From Variovorax sp. PAMC 28711 (GTDB taxonomy: Bacteria; Pseudomonadota; Gammaproteobacteria; Burkholderiales; Burkholderiaceae_C), in NCBI RefSeq assembly GCF_001577265.1, contig NZ_CP014517.1, forward strand, positions 2,347,001-2,411,000: a stretch of 64,000 nt of DNA, in the 5' to 3' direction. The translations under genes and the position numbers were made by a program. The notes beneath the pieces were generated by a model. The model searched no databases, had not been told where the DNA came from, and was given only the letters and a program-made list of their open reading frames with translations. Shown in pieces: positions 9,360-19,122 of this stretch; position 1 is the stretch's first letter, and each line of letters begins with the position of its first letter.

Positions 9360-10354
9360 GCGCCGACCGCCTGTGCGTCGCACGCGGCCGCCAGTGCCTG
9401 CGCGAGCAGGGGCACCGGCAACCGGCCGCGCAAGCCGATCGCGACGATGGCGTTCGGCACGTCGTCCGCGGGCAGCGGCTGCCCGGTCGGCCACGGCCGC
9501 AGCGAGCCGTGCCGGCCCGCGAACTGCAGCACGGCCCAGCCTTGCGTGGTGGTGCGCAGCATGCCCTTCATGCGCAGCACGCCGGGCGGCATGGCGCGCA
9601 AAAGCGCGCGCAACGCGTCGGCGTCGTACGGGCCGTCGCCGGTGGTCGACCAGCTGTCGAACACCTCGCCGTGATCGTGATGCGGCGGATGGCCGTGATC
9701 GTGCGCCGTGCAGTGCGGGCCGCAGGCCGATGCGCCGTCGTGGCCCGGCGTGGGCGCCGGCAACGGGCCGCCGAGCAGGGCGGCGGGTACGCGCCCGAAC
9801 GAGGTCTCGAAGCGCGGCGTGCCGGGCAGTTGCGCGTCGAGCCAGTCGCGCACCGCTTGCAGCGCGGGGCCGTCGACGCGGTCGCACTGGTTCAGCACCA
9901 GCAGGTCGGCGGCGCGCAGTTGCCGCTGCACCGTGTCGGCCAGCAGCGGGTCGTCGGCGTGCGCGCGCACGGAAGCCGCATCGACCACCACCACCACGCC
10001 ATCGAGCGCGAGCGCCGGATCGGCCAGGCCGACCTGCGCGATGCGCCACGGGTCGGACACGCCGCTGGCCTCGATCACGATCGCGTCGGGCCGCGGCGTG
10101 CGCTCGATCACGCGGATCAGCGCGTCGGTCAGGTCGCCGCCGGTCTGGCAGCAGACGCAGCCGTTCGCCAGGTTCACCATGTCGGCGCCGCGCGAGCGCA
10201 CCAGCGCCGCATCGATGTTGACCGCGCCGAAATCATTGACCAGCACCGCGAGGCGGCTACCGTCGTTGTTCTGCAGCATGTCCTGCAGCAGCGTGGTCTT
10301 GCCGCTGCCGAGAAAGCCGCCGATCACTAGCAGCGGGATGCGACCGGCCGTCAT
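9356..10354 (-). CDS. CobW/G3E-family GTPase, putative metallochaperone
   Basis: A 332-residue P-loop GTPase. Walker A GGFLGSGKTT is at residues 12-21, and the G3E metal motif GCVCC has cysteines at 66, 68 and 69. A His-rich loop (HDHGHPPHHDHGE) and a CobW C-terminal domain follow. COG0523 proteins load zinc, cobalt or other metals into enzymes using GTP. The G4 motif reads LNQCD, where NKxD is usual, so nucleotide selectivity may be altered. The start codon overlaps the stop of the amidohydrolase gene and the stop overlaps the EamA start. The neighbours on the upstream side are two metal-dependent hydrolase families, which makes them plausible clients. Confidence 0.88.
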   Translation of the reverse strand: MTAGRIPLLVIGGFLGSGKTTLLQDMLQNNDGSRLAVLVNDFGAVNIDAALVRSRGADMVNLANGCVCCQTGGDLTDALIRVIERTPRPDAIVIEASGVSDPWRIAQVGLADPALALDGVVVVVDAASVRAHADDPLLADTVQRQLRAADLLVLNQCDRVDGPALQAVRDWLDAQLPGTPRFETSFGRVPAALLGGPLPAPTPGHDGASACGPHCTAHDHGHPPHHDHGEVFDSWSTTGDGPYDADALRALLRAMPPGVLRMKGMLRTTTQGWAVLQFAGRHGSLRPWPTGQPLPADDVPNAIVAIGLRGRLPVPLLAQALAAACDAQAVGA

Positions 10355-12003
10355 GCGGTCTGCGGCAGGGGCACCGCCCGGCCGCCGATCACGGTGCCGA
10401 GCACCGGCACGTCCTTCAGCGCCTCGGGCGGCGCGGCCAGCGGGTCCTGGCCGAGCACGCAGAAGTCGGCGTACTTGCCGACTTCGATGGAGCCGACCAG
10501 GTGGTCCATCGATAGCGTGAACGCGGCGCCCATGGTGATCGCATGCAGCGCGTCGGCCACCGAGATGCATTCCGCATCGCCGAGCTTCTTGCCGGTGGAG
10601 GTCAGGCGGTTCACCGCGCACCACGCGGTGAACAGCGGCGCCAGCGGCGTGATCGGCGCGTCGGAATGGATCGCCAGCGGCACGCCGTGCGCGAGCGCGG
10701 TGGCGCACGCGTCCATGCGCATCGCGCGGTCGGGGCCCATGGTGAGGTCGCGGTGCGCGTCGCCCCAGTAGTAGAGGTGGTTGGCGAACAGGTTCACGCA
10801 CATGCCCAGGCGGGCCATGCGCGCGAACTGCGCGGCGTCGGCCATCTGGCAGTGCTGCAGCGTGTGGCGGTGGTCGGCGCGCGGGTGCGCTTCGAGCGCG
10901 GCCTCGATCGCGTCGAGCGCGAGCTCGGTCGCTTCGTCGCCGTTGGTGTGGATGTGCAGCTGGAAGCCGGCCGCATGGAACTGCGCGATCGCCGCCTTCA
11001 GCTGCGCCGGTGGCTGGATCCAGATGCCGTTCGGCGCGCCGTTGAAGTAGCCCGGCCAGCGCACGCGCGCGGTGAAGCCCTGGATGGAGCCGTCGACCAC
11101 GATCTTCACCAGGCCGTAGTGCAGCTTGTCGTTGCTGCCGTTGGCCTGCCGATCGCGGATGCGCGCGGCGCCCGCGTCGATGCTCAGCGCCTCGACCATG
11201 CTGATGTAGGCCGGCACCAGACGCACCGGAAAGTCGGGCTCGGCCGTCACTTCCGCGAGGCCGGCGTGGCTGTGGTCCGACAGGTCGTTGACCAGGTCGG
11301 TCGCGGTGGTCACGCCCGCGTGCTGCGCCATCTGGCCGAACAGGCGCAGGCTCTCGGCGCCCGCACCGGCCACGCGGAAGATGTTGCCGGTGAGCCGCGT
11401 GATCGGGAACATCGCCGCGAATTCCTGCAGCTCGCCGGTGGGTTCGCCATCGGGGAAATGCGCGATGCCCTCGATCTCGGTGTGGCGCGTGATGCCGGCC
11501 TGCGCCAGCGCCGCGGTGTTCACGTTCATCAGGTGCTGGCTCGCATGCAGGATCACGATGGCGCGCGTGGTCGACACCTGGTCGAGGTGCTGCACCGTCA
11601 TGCGCTCGCTGCCGAAGAAGATCGGATCGAAGCCCCACGCGAGCAGCGGCTTGGCGGGGTCGTCCATCGTGGCTTCGATGGCGCAGAGTCGCTCGATCAC
11701 CGTCTCGAAATTCGTGCAGCCGGTCCAGACCTTGCCGTCGGGCGCGGTGCGTGCATGGAAGCCCACGAACGGAAATTGCCAGAGCCCGCCGGCCATCAGG
11801 TGCGAGTGGCCTTCGACCAGGCCCGGCATCAGCACGCTGTCGGCGAAGCGGGTGTCGAGCGTGAACGCGCCCCAGGCCTGCATGCGTGCGAGGTCGCCGA
11901 CTGCGAGCACCTTGCCGTCGCGCACCGCGACGTGCGTGGCCTCCGGCTGCATCGGGTTCATGGTGAGGATCTTGCGGGCCTGGAAAACAGTGGTGTCGGT
12001 CAT
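10351..12003 (-). CDS. Amidohydrolase, Amidohydro_3 (YtcJ-like)
   Basis: A 550-residue metal-dependent hydrolase. Motifs in order are VEGHSHLM near residue 70 (metal-binding HxH), the HIHTNGDEAT strand and HSDAPITPL close to the C-terminus (family aspartate). The first 45 residues carry the beta-sandwich start (FQARKILTMNP). YtcJ-type enzymes cleave amide or N-acyl bonds; the specific substrate is unknown. It starts 4 bp after the MlrC-like gene and its TGA overlaps the GTPase ATG. The ATG at 12003 was preferred over upstream codons, which lie inside the MlrC gene. Confidence 0.9.
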   Translation of the reverse strand: MTDTTVFQARKILTMNPMQPEATHVAVRDGKVLAVGDLARMQAWGAFTLDTRFADSVLMPGLVEGHSHLMAGGLWQFPFVGFHARTAPDGKVWTGCTNFETVIERLCAIEATMDDPAKPLLAWGFDPIFFGSERMTVQHLDQVSTTRAIVILHASQHLMNVNTAALAQAGITRHTEIEGIAHFPDGEPTGELQEFAAMFPITRLTGNIFRVAGAGAESLRLFGQMAQHAGVTTATDLVNDLSDHSHAGLAEVTAEPDFPVRLVPAYISMVEALSIDAGAARIRDRQANGSNDKLHYGLVKIVVDGSIQGFTARVRWPGYFNGAPNGIWIQPPAQLKAAIAQFHAAGFQLHIHTNGDEATELALDAIEAALEAHPRADHRHTLQHCQMADAAQFARMARLGMCVNLFANHLYYWGDAHRDLTMGPDRAMRMDACATALAHGVPLAIHSDAPITPLAPLFTAWCAVNRLTSTGKKLGDAECISVADALHAITMGAAFTLSMDHLVGSIEVGKYADFCVLGQDPLAAPPEALKDVPVLGTVIGGRAVPLPQTA

Positions 12004-12007
12004 GGAG

Positions 12008-13462
12008 TCAGTCGATCGGGTACATCGGCGATGAAAGTTTCGAGAAGTGGAGCAGGTCGTAGTTCGAGGTGCAGGCGCCGTTGCCCGCGCACTCGATGAT
12101 CTCGCCCACCAGCGGCCGGTAGGCCGCACGGTAATGAATGCGCGACTTGATCATCAGCACCTTCTTGCGAAGCGGATCGATCCCCGCGTGCGTGAAGACG
12201 CCCAGGTCGATCGGTTCGCCGCGCCGGGAGTTGACGATGATCTGCACCCGCCCGGTGTCCAGCACCGCGGAGGGTCCGAGCTCGCGCGTCTCGCCGGTCG
12301 ACATCGGCCCATCGGTGACGTACTCGCCGTCGCCCAGATGCCGCACCACGCCGGTGAGCTGCAGCGGCTGGCCGACCAGCCCCATCGACGGCACATCCGT
12401 GCGGCCGCCGATCGGCAGCGTGAGCGTTGCGCCGACACCGGCCTCGGCCATGGCCTGCACGGCGACCGGATCGAAGATGCCGGCGACCACCACGTCGTCG
12501 AGTTGCTGCGCGAGGATCTCGCGCACCACCGTCATGTCGTCCTGCCCGCCGCCGGCGCCCGCGTTGTCGCTGTGGTCGATCAGCAGCACCGGCTTCGTGC
12601 CGGCATCTGCCGCGACTTTGGCGCGGGCGATCGATTGCGCCAACGGCTCTTCGCGGTACACGTAGTCCTCGCGGCGGGTCCAGGCGATCTCCAGCATGCG
12701 ATCGCACAGTGCTTGCGCCGCGCCGTGGTTGGCATCGGCGACGACCACGGCGCCGAGCCCCGTGAAGCGCGTGTCGGCCAGCGGAAAACCACCGAGCAGC
12801 GTGGCCGCGAGCACGCTGCCGTCGGCCTCCGCCTGCCGCGCGAGCGCGACGATCTCGCCGGTCGGGCCGTCGTCGGGCGCCTGCCGCAGCATGTGGGTGA
12901 GCATCGGCTTCCAGCCCCAGGCCATCACCGGTTTCACCTCGCCTTTGAGTGCGCGTACGAGGATCTGTCCGGCCAGCCGCCCGGTGTCGTACATGTCGAC
13001 GTGCGGATAGGTCTTGTAGCCGGCGATGACCGTGGCGTGGCGCACGATGTCTTCCGACAGGTTGGTGTGGAAATCGAGCGCCACCGCGATCGGCAAGTCG
13101 GGTGCGATGCGACGGATGCGGCGCAGCAGTTCGCCTTCGCCGTCGTCGGTGTGCGCCGCGACCATGGCGCCGTGCAGATCGAGAAACAGCGCATCGCATC
13201 CGGCCGACACGGCGGCCAGGATGCGTTCTGCGATGTGGTCGAAGGCAGCCGCTTCGACGACGCCGCCCGGCAGCGCCGTGACCGCGATCGGGATCACCGC
13301 TTCTGCGTTCTCGGCCTCGGCGATGTCGATGAACGCCGCCAGTGCAGAGTTGCCGCCACGGCGTGTCAGGTCGGACGGCATGAAGCTCTGCAACGTCGTG
13401 GGCAGCGACGAAAACGTGTTCGTCTCGTGCTGCATGCGCGCGATGACGAAGCGCTGGTTCAT
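12008..13462 (-). CDS. MlrC-type (M81) zinc metallopeptidase
   Basis: A 484-residue protein of the family named for MlrC, the last enzyme in microcystin breakdown. The conserved metal-site phrases are present: FLDLHGAMV, ALDFHTNLSE and LIDHSDNAGAGG; a separate C-terminal MlrC_C domain follows. The family cleaves small peptides or amides and most members are not involved with microcystin. Its ATG overlaps the stop of the upstream ABC ATPase gene. Placement directly after a Dpp/Opp importer suggests that it acts on the imported compound. Confidence 0.9.
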   Translation of the reverse strand: MNQRFVIARMQHETNTFSSLPTTLQSFMPSDLTRRGGNSALAAFIDIAEAENAEAVIPIAVTALPGGVVEAAAFDHIAERILAAVSAGCDALFLDLHGAMVAAHTDDGEGELLRRIRRIAPDLPIAVALDFHTNLSEDIVRHATVIAGYKTYPHVDMYDTGRLAGQILVRALKGEVKPVMAWGWKPMLTHMLRQAPDDGPTGEIVALARQAEADGSVLAATLLGGFPLADTRFTGLGAVVVADANHGAAQALCDRMLEIAWTRREDYVYREEPLAQSIARAKVAADAGTKPVLLIDHSDNAGAGGGQDDMTVVREILAQQLDDVVVAGIFDPVAVQAMAEAGVGATLTLPIGGRTDVPSMGLVGQPLQLTGVVRHLGDGEYVTDGPMSTGETRELGPSAVLDTGRVQIIVNSRRGEPIDLGVFTHAGIDPLRKKVLMIKSRIHYRAAYRPLVGEIIECAGNGACTSNYDLLHFSKLSSPMYPID

Positions 13463-14540
13463 GCGGCAACCGCCTCGCGTGGCGTGGCGGACATCGGCAC
13501 GATCGTCGGCAGCCGCAGCGGCGCCACCGGCTGGCCGTCCACCACTTCGACGCGACGGCAGCGCACCCAATGGCCGGGCTGCACCTGCACCAGTGGCGGC
13601 AACGCTTCGGCACAGGCCGGCTCGGCCACCGGACACCGTCCGGCGAAGCGGCAGCCCGGCGGCGGCGAGATCGGGCTCGGTGGATCGCCGGTCAGCTGGA
13701 TGCGTTGCGCGGCGCGCGCGCGGCCGCCCTTCACGTCGGGCACGGCCGACATCAACGCCACGCTGTACGGATGCAGCGGCCGGCCGAAGAAGGCCTTGCG
13801 CGGCGCGCGCTCAACGATCTGGCCGAGGTACATCACCGCGATCTCGTCGCAGATGTGCTCGACCACGGCCATGTCGTGCGAGATGAAAAGATAGGTGAGG
13901 CCGAGCTCGCGCTGCAGCTTGACCAGCAGGTTCAGGATCTGCGCGCGGATCGCGATGTCCAGCGCCGACACCGGCTCGTCGCACACCACCAGTTCCGGGT
14001 TGGTGGCGAGCGCGCGGGCGATGTTGATGCGCTGGCGCTGGCCGCCCGAGAACTGGTGCGGGAACAGGTTTTTCTGCTCGGGTCGCAGGCCGACTGCGGT
14101 GAAGAGTTCGTCGACCCGGGCCGCGCGCTCGTCCTTCGTGCCGATCTTCATGAGGTCGAGCGGCGCCCGCACCGCATCGCCCACGCGCTGCCGCGGATTG
14201 AGCGACGAGTACGGATCCTGAAAAATGATCTGCAGGCGGCGCCGCGCTTCGCGCATGGCGTCGTCGCCCAGCAGGCTGAGGTCGGTGGTGCCCAGCCGCA
14301 CGCTGCCTTCGGTGATCGGTGCGAGCCGCATCACCGCCAGCGCGCTGGTGGTCTTGCCGGAGCCCGATTCGCCGACGATGGCGAGCGTGGTGCCGCGCCG
14401 CACTTCGAAGGACACGCCGTCGACCGCCTTCACGACCTCCGGCGTCTTGAACAGGCCCGCGGCGCGCGGGAAGTGCACCTTGAGATCGGTGACGGTGAGC
14501 AGCACCGGTGCCAGCGGTGCGGGTGGCGAAGTCAATGCGG

Positions 14541-14544
<4 letters not shown>
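13459..14544 (-). CDS. Oligopeptide/dipeptide ABC transporter ATPase (DppF type)
   Basis: A 361-residue ATPase with Walker A GESGSGKTT, FQDPYSSLNP in the Q-loop, signature FSGGQRQR and Walker B LVVCDEPVSALD. The C-terminal oligo_HPY region has a cysteine pattern (CRFAGRCP...C) that in this subfamily binds an iron-sulphur cluster. Start at 14544, coupled to the preceding ATPase stop. It pairs with the DppD-type ATPase at 14541-15557. Confidence 0.93.
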
Positions 14545-15557
<1,013 letters not shown>

Positions 15558-15558
15558 G

Positions 15559-16443
15559 TCAACGCTCCCGGAGTTTCGGGTTGAGTGCATCGTTCAGGCC
15601 GTCGCCGATGAGGCTGACCGCGAGCACCGTGAGAAAGATCGCCGCACCGGGGAAGACCACGGCCCACCAGCACGACAGCACGTACTGGCGGCTCGAGCCG
15701 ATCATCATTCCCCAGCTCATCTGGTTGGGGTCGCCGAGGCCGAGGAACGAGAGCCCGGCCTCGAACAAAATCGCCGCGCCGATCGCCAGCGTGGCCGACA
15801 CGATGAGCGGCGCGAAGGCGTTCGGCAGGATCACCTTCCAGATGATGCGGGCGTTGCCCGCACCGATGGAGCGCTCGGCCCGCACGAATTCCATGTCGCG
15901 GTAGCGCATGAATTCGCCGCGCGCCAGCCGCGCCGTGCCGGGCCAGCTGACCAGGCCGATCGACAGCGTGACGGTGACCAGCGAGGGCGAGAACAGCGTG
16001 ACGACGACCATCGCGAAGAGCAGGGCCGGCAGTACCTGGAAGAACTCGGTCACGCGCATCAGCACGCCGTCGACGCGGCCGCCGTAGTAACCCGCGAAGG
16101 CGCCGATCGTGATGCCGATGAGTACCGAGAGCAGCGCCGCGACGGCCCCGACGAGCAGCGTGGCGCGCCCGCCGTACAGCAGCGAAATGAGCACGTCGCG
16201 CCCGAGGTAGTCGGTGCCGAACCAGGCCTCGGAGGTGCCGGGCGGCGTGAGCGGCGCGGCCCGAATCTCGAACGGGTCGGCCACATAGAGCATCGGGCCG
16301 AACACCGACAGCAGCACGATCACGCCGAGCAGCACCAGCCCGACCACGGCCGACGGATTGCGCGCGAACATGCGCAGCGCTTCGGCGATGGGCGACGGTG
16401 CCTTGGGGGGCAAGACGACGGAAAGGGGAAGCGTTGCAGCCAT
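15559..16443 (-). CDS. Peptide ABC transporter permease (DppC type)
   Basis: A 294-residue inner-membrane protein. An N-terminal cytoplasmic region, one helix, an extracytoplasmic loop (FGTDYLGRDVL, the usual DppC phrase) and a BPD_transp_1 domain of about five helices are visible. The EAA loop is near GAGNARIIWKVILPN. It starts one base downstream of the DppB-type stop. Confidence 0.94.
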   Translation of the reverse strand: MAATLPLSVVLPPKAPSPIAEALRMFARNPSAVVGLVLLGVIVLLSVFGPMLYVADPFEIRAAPLTPPGTSEAWFGTDYLGRDVLISLLYGGRATLLVGAVAALLSVLIGITIGAFAGYYGGRVDGVLMRVTEFFQVLPALLFAMVVVTLFSPSLVTVTLSIGLVSWPGTARLARGEFMRYRDMEFVRAERSIGAGNARIIWKVILPNAFAPLIVSATLAIGAAILFEAGLSFLGLGDPNQMSWGMMIGSSRQYVLSCWWAVVFPGAAIFLTVLAVSLIGDGLNDALNPKLRER

Positions 16444-16444
16444 G

Positions 16445-17419
16445 TCAGCGTGCCTTGATGCGCGGGTCGACCAGGCGGTAGGCCAGGTCGGTGAGCTGGT
16501 TCATCACCAGCACGACCACCGATGCGAACAGCAGCACGCCGAGCACGGTGGGGTAGTCGCGGCGCAGCACGGCTTCGAAGGCGAGCCGGCCGAGGCCGGG
16601 CCAGTTGAACACCGTCTCGACCAGGATCGCGCCGGCCATCACGTTGCCGAACTGCAGGCCCAGCACCGTGATCACCGGCAGCACCGCGTTGCGCAGCGCG
16701 TGCTTGTAGAGCACGACGTGGTCGGCCAGGCCCTTGGCGCGTGCGGTGCGGATGAAATCGGCGCCCATCACTTCCAGCATGCTGGCGCGCGCGAGCCGGC
16801 TGTACTGCGCGAGGTAGACCAGGCCGAGCGTGACCGAGGGCAGCACCAGGTGATGCGCCACGTCGAGCACGTCGCGCCAGCCGCCGCCGCTCGAATCCAC
16901 TGCGCGCATGTCGGAGATCGGGAAGATCGGGAACACCGAGCCGAACAGGATCACCAGCATCATCCCGCTCCAGAACACCGGCGCCGCGAAGCCGACCATC
17001 GACAGCACCGTGATGGCCTGCGAGAGCCAGCCGTTGGGCTTGCGCGCCGCCAGCACGCCGAGCGCGGTGCCGGCGAGGAAGGCCCACACCACCGAGCACA
17101 GCACCAGCAGCAAGGTCGCCGGAATGCGCTCTCCGATGAGGCCCGAGACCGGCAGGTTGAAGAAGTACGAGTAGCCGAGATCGAGCCGCGCGACGCGGGC
17201 CAGGTACACGCCGAGCTGCACCGGCAAGGGCTGGTTAAGCCCGTAGCTCTGGCGCAGCTCGGCCTTCATCTCTTCGGTCATGCCGCCGCTGGCGCCCGCG
17301 ATCGTCTCGACCGGGTCGCCCGGTGCCGCATGCACCAGCGCGAAGTTGAGCACCACCACCGCGGCGATGAGCAGCAACGCCTGCAGCAGGCGGTTGGCGA
17401 TAAAGCGCAGGGCGTTCAT
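16445..17419 (-). CDS. Peptide ABC transporter permease (DppB type)
   Basis: A 324-residue permease with the DppB N-terminus (FIANRLLQALLLIAAVVVLNF), the GDP phrase of the extracytoplasmic segment (APGDPVETIAG) and the EAA-loop region AKGLADHVVLYKHALRN. It forms a heterodimer with the DppC-type protein. A 9-bp gap separates it from the binding protein gene. Confidence 0.94.
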   Translation of the reverse strand: MNALRFIANRLLQALLLIAAVVVLNFALVHAAPGDPVETIAGASGGMTEEMKAELRQSYGLNQPLPVQLGVYLARVARLDLGYSYFFNLPVSGLIGERIPATLLLVLCSVVWAFLAGTALGVLAARKPNGWLSQAITVLSMVGFAAPVFWSGMMLVILFGSVFPIFPISDMRAVDSSGGGWRDVLDVAHHLVLPSVTLGLVYLAQYSRLARASMLEVMGADFIRTARAKGLADHVVLYKHALRNAVLPVITVLGLQFGNVMAGAILVETVFNWPGLGRLAFEAVLRRDYPTVLGVLLFASVVVLVMNQLTDLAYRLVDPRIKAR

Positions 17420-17428
17420 GGCCGCGGC

Positions 17429-19024
17429 TTACTTGAACCAGACCTCGTCCAGCGGCGACGCCGGGCCCCAGATCGTGGTCGGCACGTTCGCCACCTTCTT
17501 CAGGCTGACCGTGTGGTACGGCGCACCGTTGATGAAGACGATCGGCACGTCGTCGGTCACGATTTTCTCGAAGGTCGCGTAGTAGGCCTTGCGCTTGACC
17601 GGGTCGAGCACCTGGCCGGCGCTGTTGAGCAGCTCGTCGACCTTGGGGTTGTTGTACGACTGCGTGTTGGTCCAGATCACCGGCTTGATGTTGGTCGACA
17701 GGTAGGTGCGGTGCACGCCGATCACCGGGTCGCCCCAGTTGAAGACGGTGTCCATCGTCATGTCGAAGTCGTGCGCGGCGATGCGCTTGGCCCAGGTCGG
17801 AAAGTCGGCCGAGGCACGCACCTCGACCGTGATGCCGATCTTCTTGAGCTGCGAGCGCATGTACTCGGCCACGTTCTTCTGCTGCTCGTCGGTGCCGGGG
17901 ATGTAGTCGATGGTGAGCTTGAAGCGGCTGCCGTCGGCGCCTGCCTTGTAGCCGGCGGCGTCGAGCATCTCGTTCGCCTTCTTCAGGTCGAGCGGGTACT
18001 TCACGAGGTCGGGCTCGGCGAACGGGCTGCCCGGCACGATGGGGCCGTCGATCGGCGTCGCGAAGCCGCCCATCAACGCCTTGGTGATGAAGTTCTTGTC
18101 GATCGCGGTGGCGATGGCCTTGCGCACCTGCACGTCCGACACCGGCTTGCGCTCGAGGTTGAACGCCAGCCAGTTGATCGAGCCGATGCCGTCGTAGCCC
18201 TTGTCGGTGATGTTGAGGTTCGGGTTCGCTTTCACGCGGCGCAGGTTCACCGAGCTCGCCATGTACGGCAGCATCTGGAAGTCACCGCGTTCCAGGCCCA
18301 GCAGCATGCCCTGCTCGTCGGGGCTGATGCTGAAGATCACCTTGTCGAGGTAGGGCTTGCCGGCGAGGAAGAACTTGTCGAACTTTTCCAGAACGATGCG
18401 CTGTCCGGCCTTGAACTCGACCAGCTTGAACGGGCCCGAGCCGACCACGTTCTCGGCGTTGCGCGGGTGCGTTTTCAGGTCCTTGCCGTCGTCGTAGATG
18501 TGCTTGGGCAGGATCGGGCACAGCGCCGGGCTCATGGCCAGCACGATGGCCGGATGCGGCACGCTCATGCGGATGATGGCGGTGTAGGGGTCGGGCGTTT
18601 CCACCTTCTCGACCGGGCCGAGCATGGTGGTGAACGGATGGTTGGCCTTGATCGCCATGATCGAGAACGCGACGTCGGCCGAGGTGACCGGCTTGCCGTC
18701 ATGGAAGACGGCGTCCTTCCGGAGATTGAGCGTGAGCGACTTGCCGTCGGGCGCCAGCGTCCACTTCTCGGCGAGGTACGGCTGCGGGTTCCATTTGTCG
18801 TCGAAGCGCAGCGGGCTCGCGAAGAGCTGCGTCGACGGCAGCGCGGTCGCCAAGCCCGACTGCACCGCACCGTTGAGGTGGCGCGGTGCCTGCGTGGAGC
18901 CGATCACGAGCGTGCCGCCCTTTTTGATTTCCTGGGCGCCCGCCGTCGGCAGGGCGCCTGCGGTGAGGGCGAGCGAGGCCGCGAGGCAAAGGACGCGGCG
19001 GTTGAAGCGAAGGCTGGAAATCAT
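17429..19024 (-). CDS. Peptide/solute ABC transporter binding protein (SBP_bac_5, DppA-like)
   Basis: A 531-residue extracytoplasmic binding protein. A signal peptide with a twin-Arg-like MISSLRFNRRVLC start and a hydrophobic core ends near ALPTAGA; the mature SBP_bac_5 fold includes LAEKWTLAPDGKSLTLNLRK. Relatives bind peptides, nickel, glutathione or opines. The ATG at 19024 follows a CAGGAG box; codons further upstream are in a non-conserved stretch. A LacI-like palindrome stands just ahead. It is the first of five importer genes. Confidence 0.92.
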   Translation of the reverse strand: MISSLRFNRRVLCLAASLALTAGALPTAGAQEIKKGGTLVIGSTQAPRHLNGAVQSGLATALPSTQLFASPLRFDDKWNPQPYLAEKWTLAPDGKSLTLNLRKDAVFHDGKPVTSADVAFSIMAIKANHPFTTMLGPVEKVETPDPYTAIIRMSVPHPAIVLAMSPALCPILPKHIYDDGKDLKTHPRNAENVVGSGPFKLVEFKAGQRIVLEKFDKFFLAGKPYLDKVIFSISPDEQGMLLGLERGDFQMLPYMASSVNLRRVKANPNLNITDKGYDGIGSINWLAFNLERKPVSDVQVRKAIATAIDKNFITKALMGGFATPIDGPIVPGSPFAEPDLVKYPLDLKKANEMLDAAGYKAGADGSRFKLTIDYIPGTDEQQKNVAEYMRSQLKKIGITVEVRASADFPTWAKRIAAHDFDMTMDTVFNWGDPVIGVHRTYLSTNIKPVIWTNTQSYNNPKVDELLNSAGQVLDPVKRKAYYATFEKIVTDDVPIVFINGAPYHTVSLKKVANVPTTIWGPASPLDEVWFK

Positions 19025-19044
19025 TGAGGTACTCCTGAAGAACT

Positions 19045-19056
19045 GAAACCGGTTTC
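19045..19056. promoter_or_regulatory. Perfect GAAACCGGTTTC palindrome, LacI-family-type operator
   Basis: A 12-bp perfect palindrome centred on CG, 20 bp ahead of the binding-protein ATG. With the flanking base it reads TGAAACCGGTTTC(G), which resembles the classic operator of LacI/GalR regulators. This suggests a separate controlled promoter for the importer genes inside the larger gene set. No LacI-type gene is in the window. Confidence 0.55.
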
Positions 19057-19122
19057 GCAAGATGCGTTCCATCGCGCGGCCGCAGATGGGGCCAGAGCGT
19101 GGCAATCGATGGGGCCAGTGCG

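Noticed and set aside
12008..13462. Microcystin degradation cluster
   Set aside because: MlrA, MlrB and MlrD genes are missing; MlrC-type proteins are widespread in bacteria that do not degrade microcystin.
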